From: Desulfobacteraceae bacterium
GTDB taxonomy: Bacteria > Desulfobacterota > Desulfobacteria > Desulfobacterales > ETH-SRB1
Direction of reading: 5' to 3'
DNA: 10,733 nucleotides
NCBI GenBank assembly: GCA_013202725.1
Contig: JABMRH010000216.1
Coordinates: 1-10,733 of the forward strand
Part shown: positions 1 to 6,748 of the stretch, piece after piece
Position numbering within the stretch: the first letter of the stretch is position 1
Layout of the letters: every line of letters starts with the position of its first letter
Program-made: the position numbers and the translations under genes
The notes under the pieces: generated by a model
Told to the model about the DNA's origin: nothing
The model's database searches: none
Seen by the model: the letters and a program-made list of their open reading frames with translations, nothing else

Positions 1-55
1 AAATATTGATAAATAATTTGAATGATCTTGAAAAAATACCAGGTTAAAAATCATT

Positions 56-140
56 GGAACTAGTCAGCCACAGATTCACCCCAGTACGATCATCTGACCC
101 ACCCCAACACCATCTGCCGGAGCCACGGGGCGGGCGAGGC
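56..140. repeat. Degenerate dispersed-repeat debris with GC-rich block
   Basis: No coding sequence is visible here. Positions 57-77 (tagtcagccacagattcac) resemble, on the minus strand, the tail repeat at the right end of the window. Positions 145-160 (acagatgaacgcagat) resemble a motif I associate from memory with the start of GxxExxY genes in environmental bacteria. Between them lies a strikingly GC-rich stretch of about 60 bases (78-140) in otherwise AT-rich DNA. This looks like a patchwork of decayed repeats. The family assignment is from memory and was not searched. Confidence 0.35.
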
Positions 141-178
141 AGATACAGATGAACGCAGATAGGTTTAAATACAAATAA

Positions 179-358
179 AACACAAATATTATTCTTAGAA
201 GTTTTTATGAAGCTCAATTAATCAATTACTTGAAGGCAATAAATATTGAAGTTGACTTATTATTAAATTTCGGCAAAAAATCGGAATTCAAAAGATTTTT
301 ATATGATAATAAAAGAAAAAATATCAGTGATGATCAGCGTAGATCGGTGGCTGAATAG
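179..358 (+). pseudogene. GxxExxY-family protein, C-terminal remnant
   Basis: An open frame without a start codon runs from a stop at 176-178 to TAG at 356-358. Its translation contains FYEAQLINYLKAINIEVDLL followed directly by LNFGKKSEFKRFLYDN, which I recognise as the end of the GxxExxY family (PDDEXK_3-like, function not established): an 'EAQLINYLK' helix, then 'LLNFG' and 'KR'. The N-terminal two thirds, including the GxxExxY motif itself, are missing. A possible relic of the original start (atgaacgcagat) lies at 149-160, only 30 bp upstream, which suggests an internal deletion. The last codons read NISDDQRRSVAE and form part of a repeat that recurs at the right end of the window. Most likely a dead gene fragment. 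Confidence 0.7.
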
Positions 359-361
359 TTA
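316..361 (+). repeat. Dispersed tail repeat, left copy
   Basis: This 46-bp stretch matches the reverse complement of 10672-10717 at 42 of 46 positions by eye, with the first 26 bases identical. In both copies the frame ending NISDDQR-x-SVAE-stop is preserved. The two copies are inverted relative to each other and flank almost the whole window. Confidence 0.8.
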
Positions 362-376
362 TAAAGGGATGAGATT

Positions 377-967
377 GTGAAGCGATTTTACAGTCAAAAG
401 CATAAAAAAAATGTGATTATGCTCAGCTCTGGAGAATATTATGCTTCAAAAAACGGAGAAATCCTTCACACAGTTTTAGGGTCGTGCATTGCCGTTTGTA
501 TTTACGATATTGAAAAAAAGATCGGAGGAATGAATCACTACTTCTTGCCGGGCATGGTCCATCCGGATGAAATCCTCACAGCAGAAGTGGGACGATACGG
601 AATGTATGCTATGGAGCTTCTCATCGCAGAACTCATTAAATATGGGGCAAGGAGAGAGAATCTTGCAGCCAAGGTATTTGGCGGGGGAAACATTCTAAAG
701 TTCCGAAAAGCTGACGGTGATGTAACAGGATCGAACATCCGTTTTGCAAAGAAGTTCCTCGAATTAGAGGGGATACCTGTTAAAAGTGAAGACATGGGCG
801 GATACACCGGCAGAAAAATTTTCTTTTTTACAGACACGGCAAAAGTTTTGTTGAAACGGTTTGATGCAGAAAAAAATCAGAAAATTCTTGCTAACGAGAG
901 GGCCTATAAGAATCTGGTCTTCCATAAAAGGGTGGCTGAGCCATCAGGTTCAGTTGTTTTATTTTAG
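377..967 (+). CDS. cheD: Chemoreceptor glutamine deamidase CheD
   Basis: CheD deamidates specific glutamines of methyl-accepting chemotaxis receptors to glutamate, creating methylation sites; in some bacteria it also binds CheC. The 196-residue protein carries the family hallmarks: TVLGSC with the catalytic cysteine at Cys37, and GGMNHYFLPG with the catalytic histidine at His54. The Cys-to-His spacing of 17 equals that of the Thermotoga enzyme (Cys27/His44), and Thr32 fits the conserved threonine. KVFGGGN near residue 99 is also typical. The C-terminal ~35 residues extend past the usual core. The start is GTG at 377, with aaaggga at 363-369 as a reasonable ribosome binding site; an ATG at 369 is out of frame. 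Three bases separate its stop from cheB, so the two are surely co-transcribed. Soluble, no signal peptide. Confidence 0.94.
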   Translation: MKRFYSQKHKKNVIMLSSGEYYASKNGEILHTVLGSCIAVCIYDIEKKIGGMNHYFLPGMVHPDEILTAEVGRYGMYAMELLIAELIKYGARRENLAAKVFGGGNILKFRKADGDVTGSNIRFAKKFLELEGIPVKSEDMGGYTGRKIFFFTDTAKVLLKRFDAEKNQKILANERAYKNLVFHKRVAEPSGSVVLF

Positions 968-970
968 TAT

Positions 971-2014
971 ATGAAACCGATACGCGTACTCATTGTAGAT
1001 GACTCTCCGACAGTGCAGTTGATTCTTAAACGTATTCTTTCCAAAGAACCGGATATAGACATAGTGGGAGTTGCATCCGATCCATTTGAGGCCAAGGATT
1101 TGATCATTAAGGATAAACCTGATGTCATCACCCTTGATATTGAGATGCCTCGTATGGACGGAATCACCTTTTTAAAGCGCCTTATGAGTTATTCCCCTAT
1201 TCCGGTAGTCATGATCAGTTCCTATACCAGCAAGAACAGCATGCGGACTATAGAGGCTCTTGAGGCCGGGGCTGTCGATTTTGTAACCAAACCATCTCAG
1301 GACATAGAAAGAGGTTTTACGTCATTACGTGACGAAATAGTGGCCAAGATCCGGGTTGCGGGGCAGGCACAGGTCAAGCCCCTTTTCTTGTGGCGTAAGG
1401 CGCCGACAAAGACCGCAAAAACGCTGCATGCAATTTCGCACAAACTCATTGCCATTGGAGCCTCCATTGGCGGACCTCCGGCCATCCGGAAGCTCCTTTG
1501 CGGTATCTCTTTTCAGCCACAGGGTATCGTGATTGCGCAACATATGGCTGCAGGATACACAAGGGCCTTTGCTCAGAAACTAAATGGTCTTCTTCCTGTT
1601 GAGGTGCGGGAAGCGCGTGACATGGACTACGTGGATCAGGGCAGAGTCTTAATTGTGCCCGGGGGAAGACATATGCGGGTAGTTCGTGATGGAGATGGTT
1701 ACATAATCCGGCTTAACAAAATCTCGTTGACACAAAATCCCTCGATAGAGGTAGGCCGTTCGATAAATGTACTCTTCCACTCGGTTGCGGAAAGCGCGGG
1801 TTCAAAGGCGGTGGGCATAATATTGACCGGCATGGGAAATGATGGGGTTGACGGGCTGGCTGCAATGAAAGAGGCGGGAGCTTATACCATTGCCCAGGAC
1901 GAGGCGAGTTGTGTTGTTTTCGGAATGCCGCGAGTAGCCATAGAGCGGAGCATTGTGGATGCAGTTGCCTCACCGGAAGATATCCCGGCTATTCTTTTCA
2001 CCGCCATCAAGTAG
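971..2014 (+). CDS. cheB: Chemotaxis protein-glutamate methylesterase/deamidase CheB
   Basis: CheB removes methyl groups from receptor glutamates when phosphorylated by the kinase CheA, providing adaptation feedback. The 347-residue protein has the standard two domains. The N-terminal receiver (about 1-125) has the acidic pair Asp10/Asp11, phosphoacceptor Asp56 in TLDIEMPRMDG, and Lys107 in VTKPS. After a linker (about 126-155), the C-terminal methylesterase has its triad at Ser165 (IGASIGGPP), His191 (IAQHM) and Asp291 (GMGNDGVDG). Length and spacing match E. coli CheB (Asp56, Ser164, His190, Asp286). No clear Shine-Dalgarno precedes the ATG; with cheD ending three bases upstream, translational coupling is likely. 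No CheA is present nearby, so the kinase must be encoded elsewhere or just outside the window. Confidence 0.96.
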   Translation: MKPIRVLIVDDSPTVQLILKRILSKEPDIDIVGVASDPFEAKDLIIKDKPDVITLDIEMPRMDGITFLKRLMSYSPIPVVMISSYTSKNSMRTIEALEAGAVDFVTKPSQDIERGFTSLRDEIVAKIRVAGQAQVKPLFLWRKAPTKTAKTLHAISHKLIAIGASIGGPPAIRKLLCGISFQPQGIVIAQHMAAGYTRAFAQKLNGLLPVEVREARDMDYVDQGRVLIVPGGRHMRVVRDGDGYIIRLNKISLTQNPSIEVGRSINVLFHSVAESAGSKAVGIILTGMGNDGVDGLAAMKEAGAYTIAQDEASCVVFGMPRVAIERSIVDAVASPEDIPAILFTAIK

Positions 2015-2058
2015 TTGACCACTCGACCAATTGCGGAGCGAAGCGGAGCTAATAAGCT

Positions 2059-2973
2059 ATGGCCAGAATTCTGGTAATCGATGACAGCAAACTGATATTG
2101 CATGTAGCAAAGACTATCCTGAGCAAGCAGGGCCATCAGGTCCTTTTGGCCGAGGATGGAAGTATAGGATTGCAAACAGCCGCAACAGAACATCCTGATT
2201 TGATCCTTCTGGATCTGATTCTACCAGGGATAGATGGATACCAGGTTTGCCAACGAATCAAGACAGAGACTGTCACATCAGATATACCTGTTATCATGCT
2301 CACCTCAAAGTCTGAAGCAGCGGACAAGGTGCGAGGGCTGGAGATGGGAGCCTCAGACTATGTTACCAAGCCATTTGACGATGCTGAGCTGATGGCCAGA
2401 GTTAATATCCATCTGCAGATCAGGGAGCTTCACGAAACTCTTAAAGAGAAGAATCGACAGCTCAAAGAAATGGCTAATCGTAATGGTCTGACAGGCCTGT
2501 ACAACCACCGGTATTTTCAAGAGACGATCTCAAAGGATTTTCAAAGAGCTGTCCGTTACCACGAATCCCTTTCATGCGTGATGTTAGATATAGATTACTT
2601 CAAGAAATTCAATGATAATTACGGACACCAGGCCGGGGATATGGTGCTTAAGGTACTTGGCGGTTTGATCAGGCAATTAATGCGAGATAGCGATCTGTTG
2701 GCCAGGTATGGAGGAGAGGAGTTTGTTCTGCTCATGTATCATACGGCATCGAAGGAAGCCTTCCTGATTTCGGAACGGCTGCGGAAGGCCGTGGAGCAAC
2801 ATAAGTTTCAGGCAGACAATTCTGCCCTGAGGGTGACTGTCAGCATGGGGGTTGCCGGCTTTCCCCATCCGGAAATCGCTGATGCCAAGACCCTGATCGA
2901 ATGCGCGGATAAGGCGCTGTACCGGGCAAAAGAAGAGGGAAGGAATCGGGTCGTAGTTTTCAAAGATCTTTGA
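2059..2973 (+). CDS. Receiver-GGDEF diguanylate cyclase (PleD-like)
   Basis: Predicted response regulator that makes the second messenger c-di-GMP from two GTP. Residues 1-120 form a receiver domain with Asp8/Asp9, phosphoacceptor Asp52 (ILLDLILPGIDG) and Lys104 (VTKPF). A short charged helix (122-140) links it to the GGDEF domain (about 142-304). The active-site signature is intact as GGEEF at 218-222, and an RxxD inhibitory site (Arg209-Asp212) lies five residues before it, so product inhibition is expected. DIDYFKKFND (177-186) supplies the metal-binding aspartate. The usual 'DxLTGLYN' start reads NGLTGLYN, a minor change. It follows cheB by 44 bp; cggag at 2044-2048 is a plausible ribosome binding site, set in a repeated gcggagc. 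Context suggests control by the same chemotaxis-type kinase as CheB. Its stop overlaps that of the convergent phosphofructokinase gene. Confidence 0.93.
   Translation: MARILVIDDSKLILHVAKTILSKQGHQVLLAEDGSIGLQTAATEHPDLILLDLILPGIDGYQVCQRIKTETVTSDIPVIMLTSKSEAADKVRGLEMGASDYVTKPFDDAELMARVNIHLQIRELHETLKEKNRQLKEMANRNGLTGLYNHRYFQETISKDFQRAVRYHESLSCVMLDIDYFKKFNDNYGHQAGDMVLKVLGGLIRQLMRDSDLLARYGGEEFVLLMYHTASKEAFLISERLRKAVEQHKFQADNSALRVTVSMGVAGFPHPEIADAKTLIECADKALYRAKEEGRNRVVVFKDL
2960..2973. other. 14-bp perfect palindrome containing both convergent stop codons
   Basis: The sequence tcaaagatctttga is its own reverse complement. It supplies TGA to the cyclase gene on the plus strand and TGA to the phosphofructokinase gene on the minus strand. 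Both proteins consequently end in Lys-Asp-Leu. No separate terminator is visible between the two genes. Confidence 0.95.
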
Positions 2974-5056
2974 GCGCATTCAATACAAGTGTTATCGGTC
3001 TGTCCTCTTCGCTTTTACCGGTAAAACGTATAGGGCCCGGCCTTCTATAATGATCCTCGCCGGGTTCTGCGGCCAGCCATTTTTCTCTGAATGCCTTTAC
3101 AACCTTAAATGCCGTGGAGTTTACATTAACCACGCTTTTTTCAAGCACTAAGGCCAGCCTCCCTTTTCTTTCTTCAAGGCGCATCAGAGGCGCGATCGGA
3201 ATTCCGATAGGCTCCCATCTGGGAAAATCCATTTCCAGATTCTTTATTGCCGCCATCTGGCCGGTTGAACCGTTTGCGATCAGGCTGAAAGCGGTCAGTC
3301 CTAAGTTGTATGTATAAATACAGTCAAATCTGGTCGGATCATTCCCCCTGCCGTCATAACCGTAAAAATGGACCTGGGTCTTGAACTTTGGGGCCGATTT
3401 TTTGTATATTTTTTCAACACAAGCCGGAATATTTTCATTTTCCCTTATAGCCCCTTCCTTTAACAGCACCTTTTTAAGGGTTTTTACAGATATTATAGAC
3501 TCCTTAACCAGCAGAAACATGCTGTTGTCATCATAGTTTCTAAACAGAGCGCGTCCGAAGAAATCAGGGTCGAGCCCCTCCTTGTTTAGTATGTCTGTGT
3601 AATATGCTCTTTCAATTCCGATCTTATAAATCCCTTTTTCCTTAAGAATATTCAGATAGTCTGTTACCAGCTCCATTATGACCTTGTCTGTCTCAACAAG
3701 AGAAAACTGGAAATTGCCGTGGCTGTCTCTTTCCGTAAGAAGCCCTTTCTGGAAGAATTCAGGTATATCGTCGAACAGATCATCATCACGTGTATTCCAT
3801 ATAGTAAACGACCTATCCTCACGTGAACGCCTGGCCAGTCTCCGCAGGTGCTCAAGTTTATCCCTCAGCAGAGGGAAATCAGAATGAAAATCAATATCGT
3901 GCATTTTGTTGTATTCAGCGATAATCGCATTTAATTTGATTATAAACACCTGTATTTCATCAATAAATTCTAAAATCCCTTCCGGTATTACAATTACGCC
4001 GTAATTTTTTCCAACAGCGGCTCTTCTTACGATACAATCACAAATAAACCTGGAAAGATACCGCAGGGTCATTCCGTAAGCGCTGTAATCCACGATTTGT
4101 TCTTTTTTTGCTTTTTCGAGCCTTTTTTTGTCTATGTAGTCGGCAAGCTCCTCGCCGATAAGGGTTATGTTGGCGTGAGTCTGCAAAGCGACTTCAAGAG
4201 CCAGATGACTTGCGACCCTGCCCATCACCTTGCAGATATGCCAGTATTTGACATCGGAACTGCAATCCGTGCACAGGTTGCTTATCTCGTTGGCAAAAGC
4301 CCTGGCAGCGGTATGAAAGCCGAACGATATTGCACATAAAACATTACCCTCTATATCTTTGACCTGAATGTCGCCGTCAATTGTTTTGGGAACTCCGATA
4401 ACCTGGATGCCGTCGTCAAACATTTCCTGGGCCATAAATGCCGCATTGGTATTTGAATCATCACCTCCCACTATTACAATGGAATCCAGATTAAGATTTT
4501 TACATGTTTTCTTTGTAAGGGCCATCTTCTTTTTTGTGTCGATTTTTGTCCGGCCGGTCTTGATCATTGTAAAACCGCCCAGGTTTCTGTAAGAATCAAC
4601 AATGCTTTTCGTCAGCTCAATAGCTTCATTTTCAAGTATTCCATCCGGTCCAAGCAGAAATCCGTATATTTTGTTTTCCGGGTTGGCCTTTTTTGCGGCA
4701 TCAAAAAGCCCTGCAATAACATTATGTCCGCCGGGAGCGGGCCCGCCTGAAAATACGATTCCGATATTACGTTTTTTGCAATATCCTTGCTTTGCAGATT
4801 CTTCCAGGAAATCCACGCCGACAATATTTTGCACTTTATTGTTTATAATGCTTGGCATTTGTTTTCTTGATTCCCTGTCAATTGAAAACTTAAAATAAGG
4901 ATTATCCTGCAACACAGTATATTGATGGGATAAGACCTCGCATACAGGAGGAGTATACTTTCTTCTTTCAATTAATTCCTGATTTATATTGTCGGTAACA
5001 TTTTGCACTTCCGGATTCTTCAGGAAATCTTCAAGATCTATGAAGTCTTTTTCCAT
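2960..5056 (-). CDS. pfp: Diphosphate-fructose-6-phosphate 1-phosphotransferase (PPi-PFK), long form
   Basis: Catalyses the reversible, PPi-dependent phosphorylation of fructose 6-phosphate in cytosolic glycolysis/gluconeogenesis. Visible motifs are FSGGPAPGGHN (102-112, phosphate-donor loop), GGDDSNTNA (197-205), PKTIDGD (223-229), MGR (278-280) and PEG (358-360). Asp200 in GGDDS (Gly in ATP enzymes) and Lys224 in PKTID (Gly in ATP enzymes) are the accepted determinants of PPi use, so PPi rather than ATP is expected. GYDGRGNDPTRFD (566-578) is typical of the long, plant-like clade. At 698 residues it is well over twice the length of bacterial PfkA (about 320) and longer than plant PFP beta (about 560). 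The start is ATG at 5056 with a strong ggagg nine bases upstream (complement of 5066-5070). It is transcribed alone, away from the ferredoxin group. Confidence 0.92.
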   Translation of the reverse strand: MEKDFIDLEDFLKNPEVQNVTDNINQELIERRKYTPPVCEVLSHQYTVLQDNPYFKFSIDRESRKQMPSIINNKVQNIVGVDFLEESAKQGYCKKRNIGIVFSGGPAPGGHNVIAGLFDAAKKANPENKIYGFLLGPDGILENEAIELTKSIVDSYRNLGGFTMIKTGRTKIDTKKKMALTKKTCKNLNLDSIVIVGGDDSNTNAAFMAQEMFDDGIQVIGVPKTIDGDIQVKDIEGNVLCAISFGFHTAARAFANEISNLCTDCSSDVKYWHICKVMGRVASHLALEVALQTHANITLIGEELADYIDKKRLEKAKKEQIVDYSAYGMTLRYLSRFICDCIVRRAAVGKNYGVIVIPEGILEFIDEIQVFIIKLNAIIAEYNKMHDIDFHSDFPLLRDKLEHLRRLARRSREDRSFTIWNTRDDDLFDDIPEFFQKGLLTERDSHGNFQFSLVETDKVIMELVTDYLNILKEKGIYKIGIERAYYTDILNKEGLDPDFFGRALFRNYDDNSMFLLVKESIISVKTLKKVLLKEGAIRENENIPACVEKIYKKSAPKFKTQVHFYGYDGRGNDPTRFDCIYTYNLGLTAFSLIANGSTGQMAAIKNLEMDFPRWEPIGIPIAPLMRLEERKGRLALVLEKSVVNVNSTAFKVVKAFREKWLAAEPGEDHYRRPGPIRFTGKSEEDRPITLVLNALKDL

Positions 5057-5125
5057 TATAGATATCCTCCAAAAAAAAGAAACTCCTTATTAAAATGATT
5101 ATTCGAAGATATATTGTATTTAGTT

Positions 5126-5168
5126 AGGCAACTTAGTTTTTAAATTGTTGCCTCTCACGACAATTTAA
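5126..5168 (-). promoter_or_regulatory. Two overlapping, mutually exclusive hairpins upstream of pfp
   Basis: One perfect 7-bp stem pairs aggcaac (5126-5132) with gttgcct (5147-5153). A second perfect 9-bp stem pairs ttaaattgt (5140-5148) with acaatttaa (5160-5168). They share positions 5147-5148, and each hairpin's loop contains an arm of the other, so both cannot form fully together. They lie about 70-110 bp upstream of the pfp start. If transcription starts farther upstream, this could be a leader switch, but no poly-U tract, leader peptide or known riboswitch is visible. Confidence 0.35.
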
Positions 5169-5177
5169 AATAAATTT

Positions 5178-5206
5178 CTTTGCGTGCTTTGCGTCTCAGC
5201 GGTGAG
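5178..5206. repeat. Relic of a dispersed 'ctttgcgtgctttgcgtc' repeat
   Basis: The stretch contains ctttgcgtg followed directly by ctttgcgtc and then tcagcggtgag. From memory, this kind of sequence recurs in intergenic regions of many environmental bacteria, often near GxxExxY genes. No second copy is present in this window, so the assignment rests on recall. Confidence 0.35.
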
Positions 5207-5247
5207 ATTAAACTTATTAAAGGATCGGGAGAAAAAGAGAAGGGTAT

Positions 5248-5400
5248 CCTCCGGTCCTTAATATGAGACCTTTGCAAAATGCCCCTTTTCACCCGATTAG
5301 CGCTCAAATTTTCGCCCTTCTTGAACTCAAACGAAATTGAGCATTTTTCAAAGATCTCAATATGAGATCTTAAAAATATAAGGTCTTAAAGGACCGGAGG
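5248..5400. repeat. 12-bp inverted repeat enclosing the MITE-like element
   Basis: cctccggtcctt (5248-5259) is perfectly complementary to aaggaccggagg (5389-5400). It lies just downstream of the ferredoxin stop and could be a transcription-stopping hairpin for that gene, now split by the inserted element. Removing the element and one AATAT copy would bring the arms to within about 35 bp; the intervening gagatctta and taaggtctt would then largely pair as well. Confidence 0.6.
5265..5358. mobile_element. 94-bp MITE-like element with terminal inverted repeats and AATAT duplication
   Basis: The left end gagacctttgcaaaatgc (5265-5282) and the reverse complement of the right end, gagatctttgaaaaatgc (5341-5358), agree at 16 of 18 positions. 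The element is directly flanked by AATAT on both sides (5260-5264 and 5359-5363), as expected of a 5-bp target duplication. A second, inner inverted repeat pairs gctcaaattttcg (5302-5314) imperfectly with cgaaattgagc (5332-5342). There is no coding capacity, so it would need a transposase supplied in trans. The parent insertion sequence family cannot be named from this sequence. Confidence 0.6.
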
Positions 5401-5424
5401 AACATTAACTTGCGGGTGGGTTGA

Positions 5425-5613
5425 TTAGTCTTCCGTAACTGTGATGGCGCCTGATTCGCAGACCTCAACGCAACTTTCACAACCTTCGCAGTCTTCAGCA
5501 TTTACCGGGACAGATTTTTCATCCTGCATTTCAAATACTTCCATTGGGCAAATATCAACGCATTCTTCACAACCTTCACATTTGTCCGGGTCGACAGTAG
5601 GTGTAAACGACAT
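5425..5613 (-). CDS. 2[4Fe-4S] ferredoxin
   Basis: Small, very acidic soluble electron carrier of about 62 residues. It has two four-cysteine motifs: CEGCEECVDICP and CEGCESCVEVCE. Counted from the start chosen here, the cysteines are 12, 15, 18, 22 and 42, 45, 48, 52. By the usual crossover rule, three cysteines of one motif plus the last of the other bind each cubane. The second motif lacks the customary proline after its last cysteine. An in-frame ATG at 5619 is only two bases from the ggag ribosome binding site, whereas the ATG at 5613 is eight bases away, so the latter is preferred. Its redox partner cannot be deduced: no oxidoreductase is adjacent. It probably has its own promoter. Confidence 0.9.
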   Translation of the reverse strand: MSFTPTVDPDKCEGCEECVDICPMEVFEMQDEKSVPVNAEDCEGCESCVEVCESGAITVTED

Positions 5614-5643
5614 ATTCATCTCTCCTTTCTTAAAAATTATTTC

Positions 5644-5676
5644 TCCGCTTTAAGCGGATGGCAGGTTAAACTGCCA
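5644..5676. promoter_or_regulatory. Tandem short hairpins in the ferredoxin leader
   Basis: Two adjacent perfect 6-bp stems are visible: tccgct/agcgga (5644-5649 with 5653-5658) and tggcag/ctgcca (5659-5664 with 5671-5676). They lie between the 340-residue gene and the ferredoxin. They could be a weak terminator for the upstream gene or a leader structure of ferredoxin mRNA; a run of T follows on the minus strand only after several bases, so neither is certain. Confidence 0.35.
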
Positions 5677-5700
5677 ATTGTTTCCAGCTTTAAAAAAAAT

Positions 5701-5729
5701 TCCATATATCAATTGATAGTTTGAGTCAA
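5701..5729 (-). promoter_or_regulatory. Possible sigma-70 promoter for ferredoxin
   Basis: Reading the minus strand, TTGACT (5729-5724) is followed after 17 bases by TATGGA (5706-5701), a good -35 box with a weak -10 box. The -35 box overlaps the TGA stop of the upstream gene. The position is about 90 bp before the ferredoxin start. Confidence 0.35.
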
Positions 5730-6748
5730 GTCTTCTGTTCAATAATGTCAACAAGCCCGAGCAGGGTATTTTGAAACTGAGACTTTTCTTTTGATTCCGG
5801 TGGGTTATATCCACAGCAACCGGCAAAAAATTCATGCGGCGTTTCGCCGGGCACAACAGCAATGGTCAGTGAAACCTTTGCATCGCTATTTTTAGTAAAA
5901 GGCGGTTTAACGATTTTGTCGGTCGATGTTGGCCAGGGATTTCTCGCTATAATTTCAAGCTGTTTCATGAAGTTGTCACGCCATTTATCTGCTTTCTCAA
6001 TACTGTTTTTTTGTAAAGGCATTGAGTCAAAGCCAACTATAATCTCGGCCTGAGAGGCTTTGTCAATCAAATGCTCAAATGCCGAGGAGCTGTTTGTAAT
6101 AAACAGCCCGGATTCCTGCTGATCATGTTGCATGAGAAGAGCCCATGCCTTTATCCTTTCGGCTGTCATGTAAGCGCCCTGATCGTAGGATTCGGGCTCG
6201 TAGGATTCGGGCAGATTGTTTTCAGCATTTTCAATATATGAGCTGTCAATTTCTCCCTTAATATTCTCAATGAGATTTTGCTGCATCTTATCAACCATAA
6301 AAAGCTTTTGATTTATTTCCCAATTTTGAGTGTCAAATTCCTGGGCAATGCAAAGAAATATTCTTGCGTTAAAAAGAGGGTCAGGCTTTGCTTCAGGTTG
6401 CTTTTGCTGTGTTTTTTTTCTTATATCCGCCCTGATTTGCGCGGTAATAGTATCATCAAAAAATGGTATCTTATCCGCTTGTGTTTTGAAAAATGCGGTC
6501 ATGCCTCGCTTATCACCCAGATGGAGATTTAACCATGATTTGTAATCTTTTAAAATTGCATTAAGTTTATTCTCATCTTTTTTTACCGGTATTCGTATGT
6601 CCAGAGCCTCTCTTTTTGCCAATTCCTGCATCATTTCAGGAGGATTGTTACTTGATGGGCGATATATAACGGTTTGCCCAAAAATTGCCGAAATCATTTC
6701 GGCAGATAAATCAAAAATACAGGTAAATGGAAAATATATGGGTTTCAT
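5726..6748 (-). CDS. Uncharacterised 340-residue protein coupled to the Cys fusion gene
   Basis: I do not recognise this protein. It is hydrophilic with no signal peptide or membrane segment. It starts MKPIYFPFTCIFD, has a charged central part (about residues 85-125) and an acidic segment with ESYEPESYD encoded by an exact 15-bp tandem duplication. Near the C-terminus are NPWP, a beta-like stretch VSLTIAVVPGETPHEFFAG and a Cys-Cys pair (AGCCGYNPP). Its ATG overlaps the stop of the fusion gene by four bases (ATGA), which implies translational coupling and suggests, but does not show, a shared function. The family may be restricted to related anaerobes. It ends 112 bp before the ferredoxin. Confidence 0.75.
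   Translation of the reverse strand: MKPIYFPFTCIFDLSAEMISAIFGQTVIYRPSSNNPPEMMQELAKREALDIRIPVKKDENKLNAILKDYKSWLNLHLGDKRGMTAFFKTQADKIPFFDDTITAQIRADIRKKTQQKQPEAKPDPLFNARIFLCIAQEFDTQNWEINQKLFMVDKMQQNLIENIKGEIDSSYIENAENNLPESYEPESYDQGAYMTAERIKAWALLMQHDQQESGLFITNSSSAFEHLIDKASQAEIIVGFDSMPLQKNSIEKADKWRDNFMKQLEIIARNPWPTSTDKIVKPPFTKNSDAKVSLTIAVVPGETPHEFFAGCCGYNPPESKEKSQFQNTLLGLVDIIEQKT
6183..6212. repeat. Exact 15-bp tandem duplication inside the 340-residue gene
   Basis: tcgtaggattcgggc occurs twice head to tail. In the minus-strand frame it encodes two five-residue units (ESYEP, ESYD...), so copy number could change without shifting the frame. Confidence 0.95.

Noticed and set aside
149..178. Small gene starting at atgaacgcagat
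   Set aside because: It hits a stop after nine codons; it looks like a relic of a GxxExxY start.
4097..4898. Plus-strand open frames opposite pfp
   Set aside because: They are antisense shadows of the well-supported pfp frame, with no recognisable motif or ribosome binding site.
5614..5619. Ferredoxin start at the upstream ATG (5619)
   Set aside because: The ggag ribosome binding site is only two bases from that ATG; the ATG at 5613 has an eight-base spacing.
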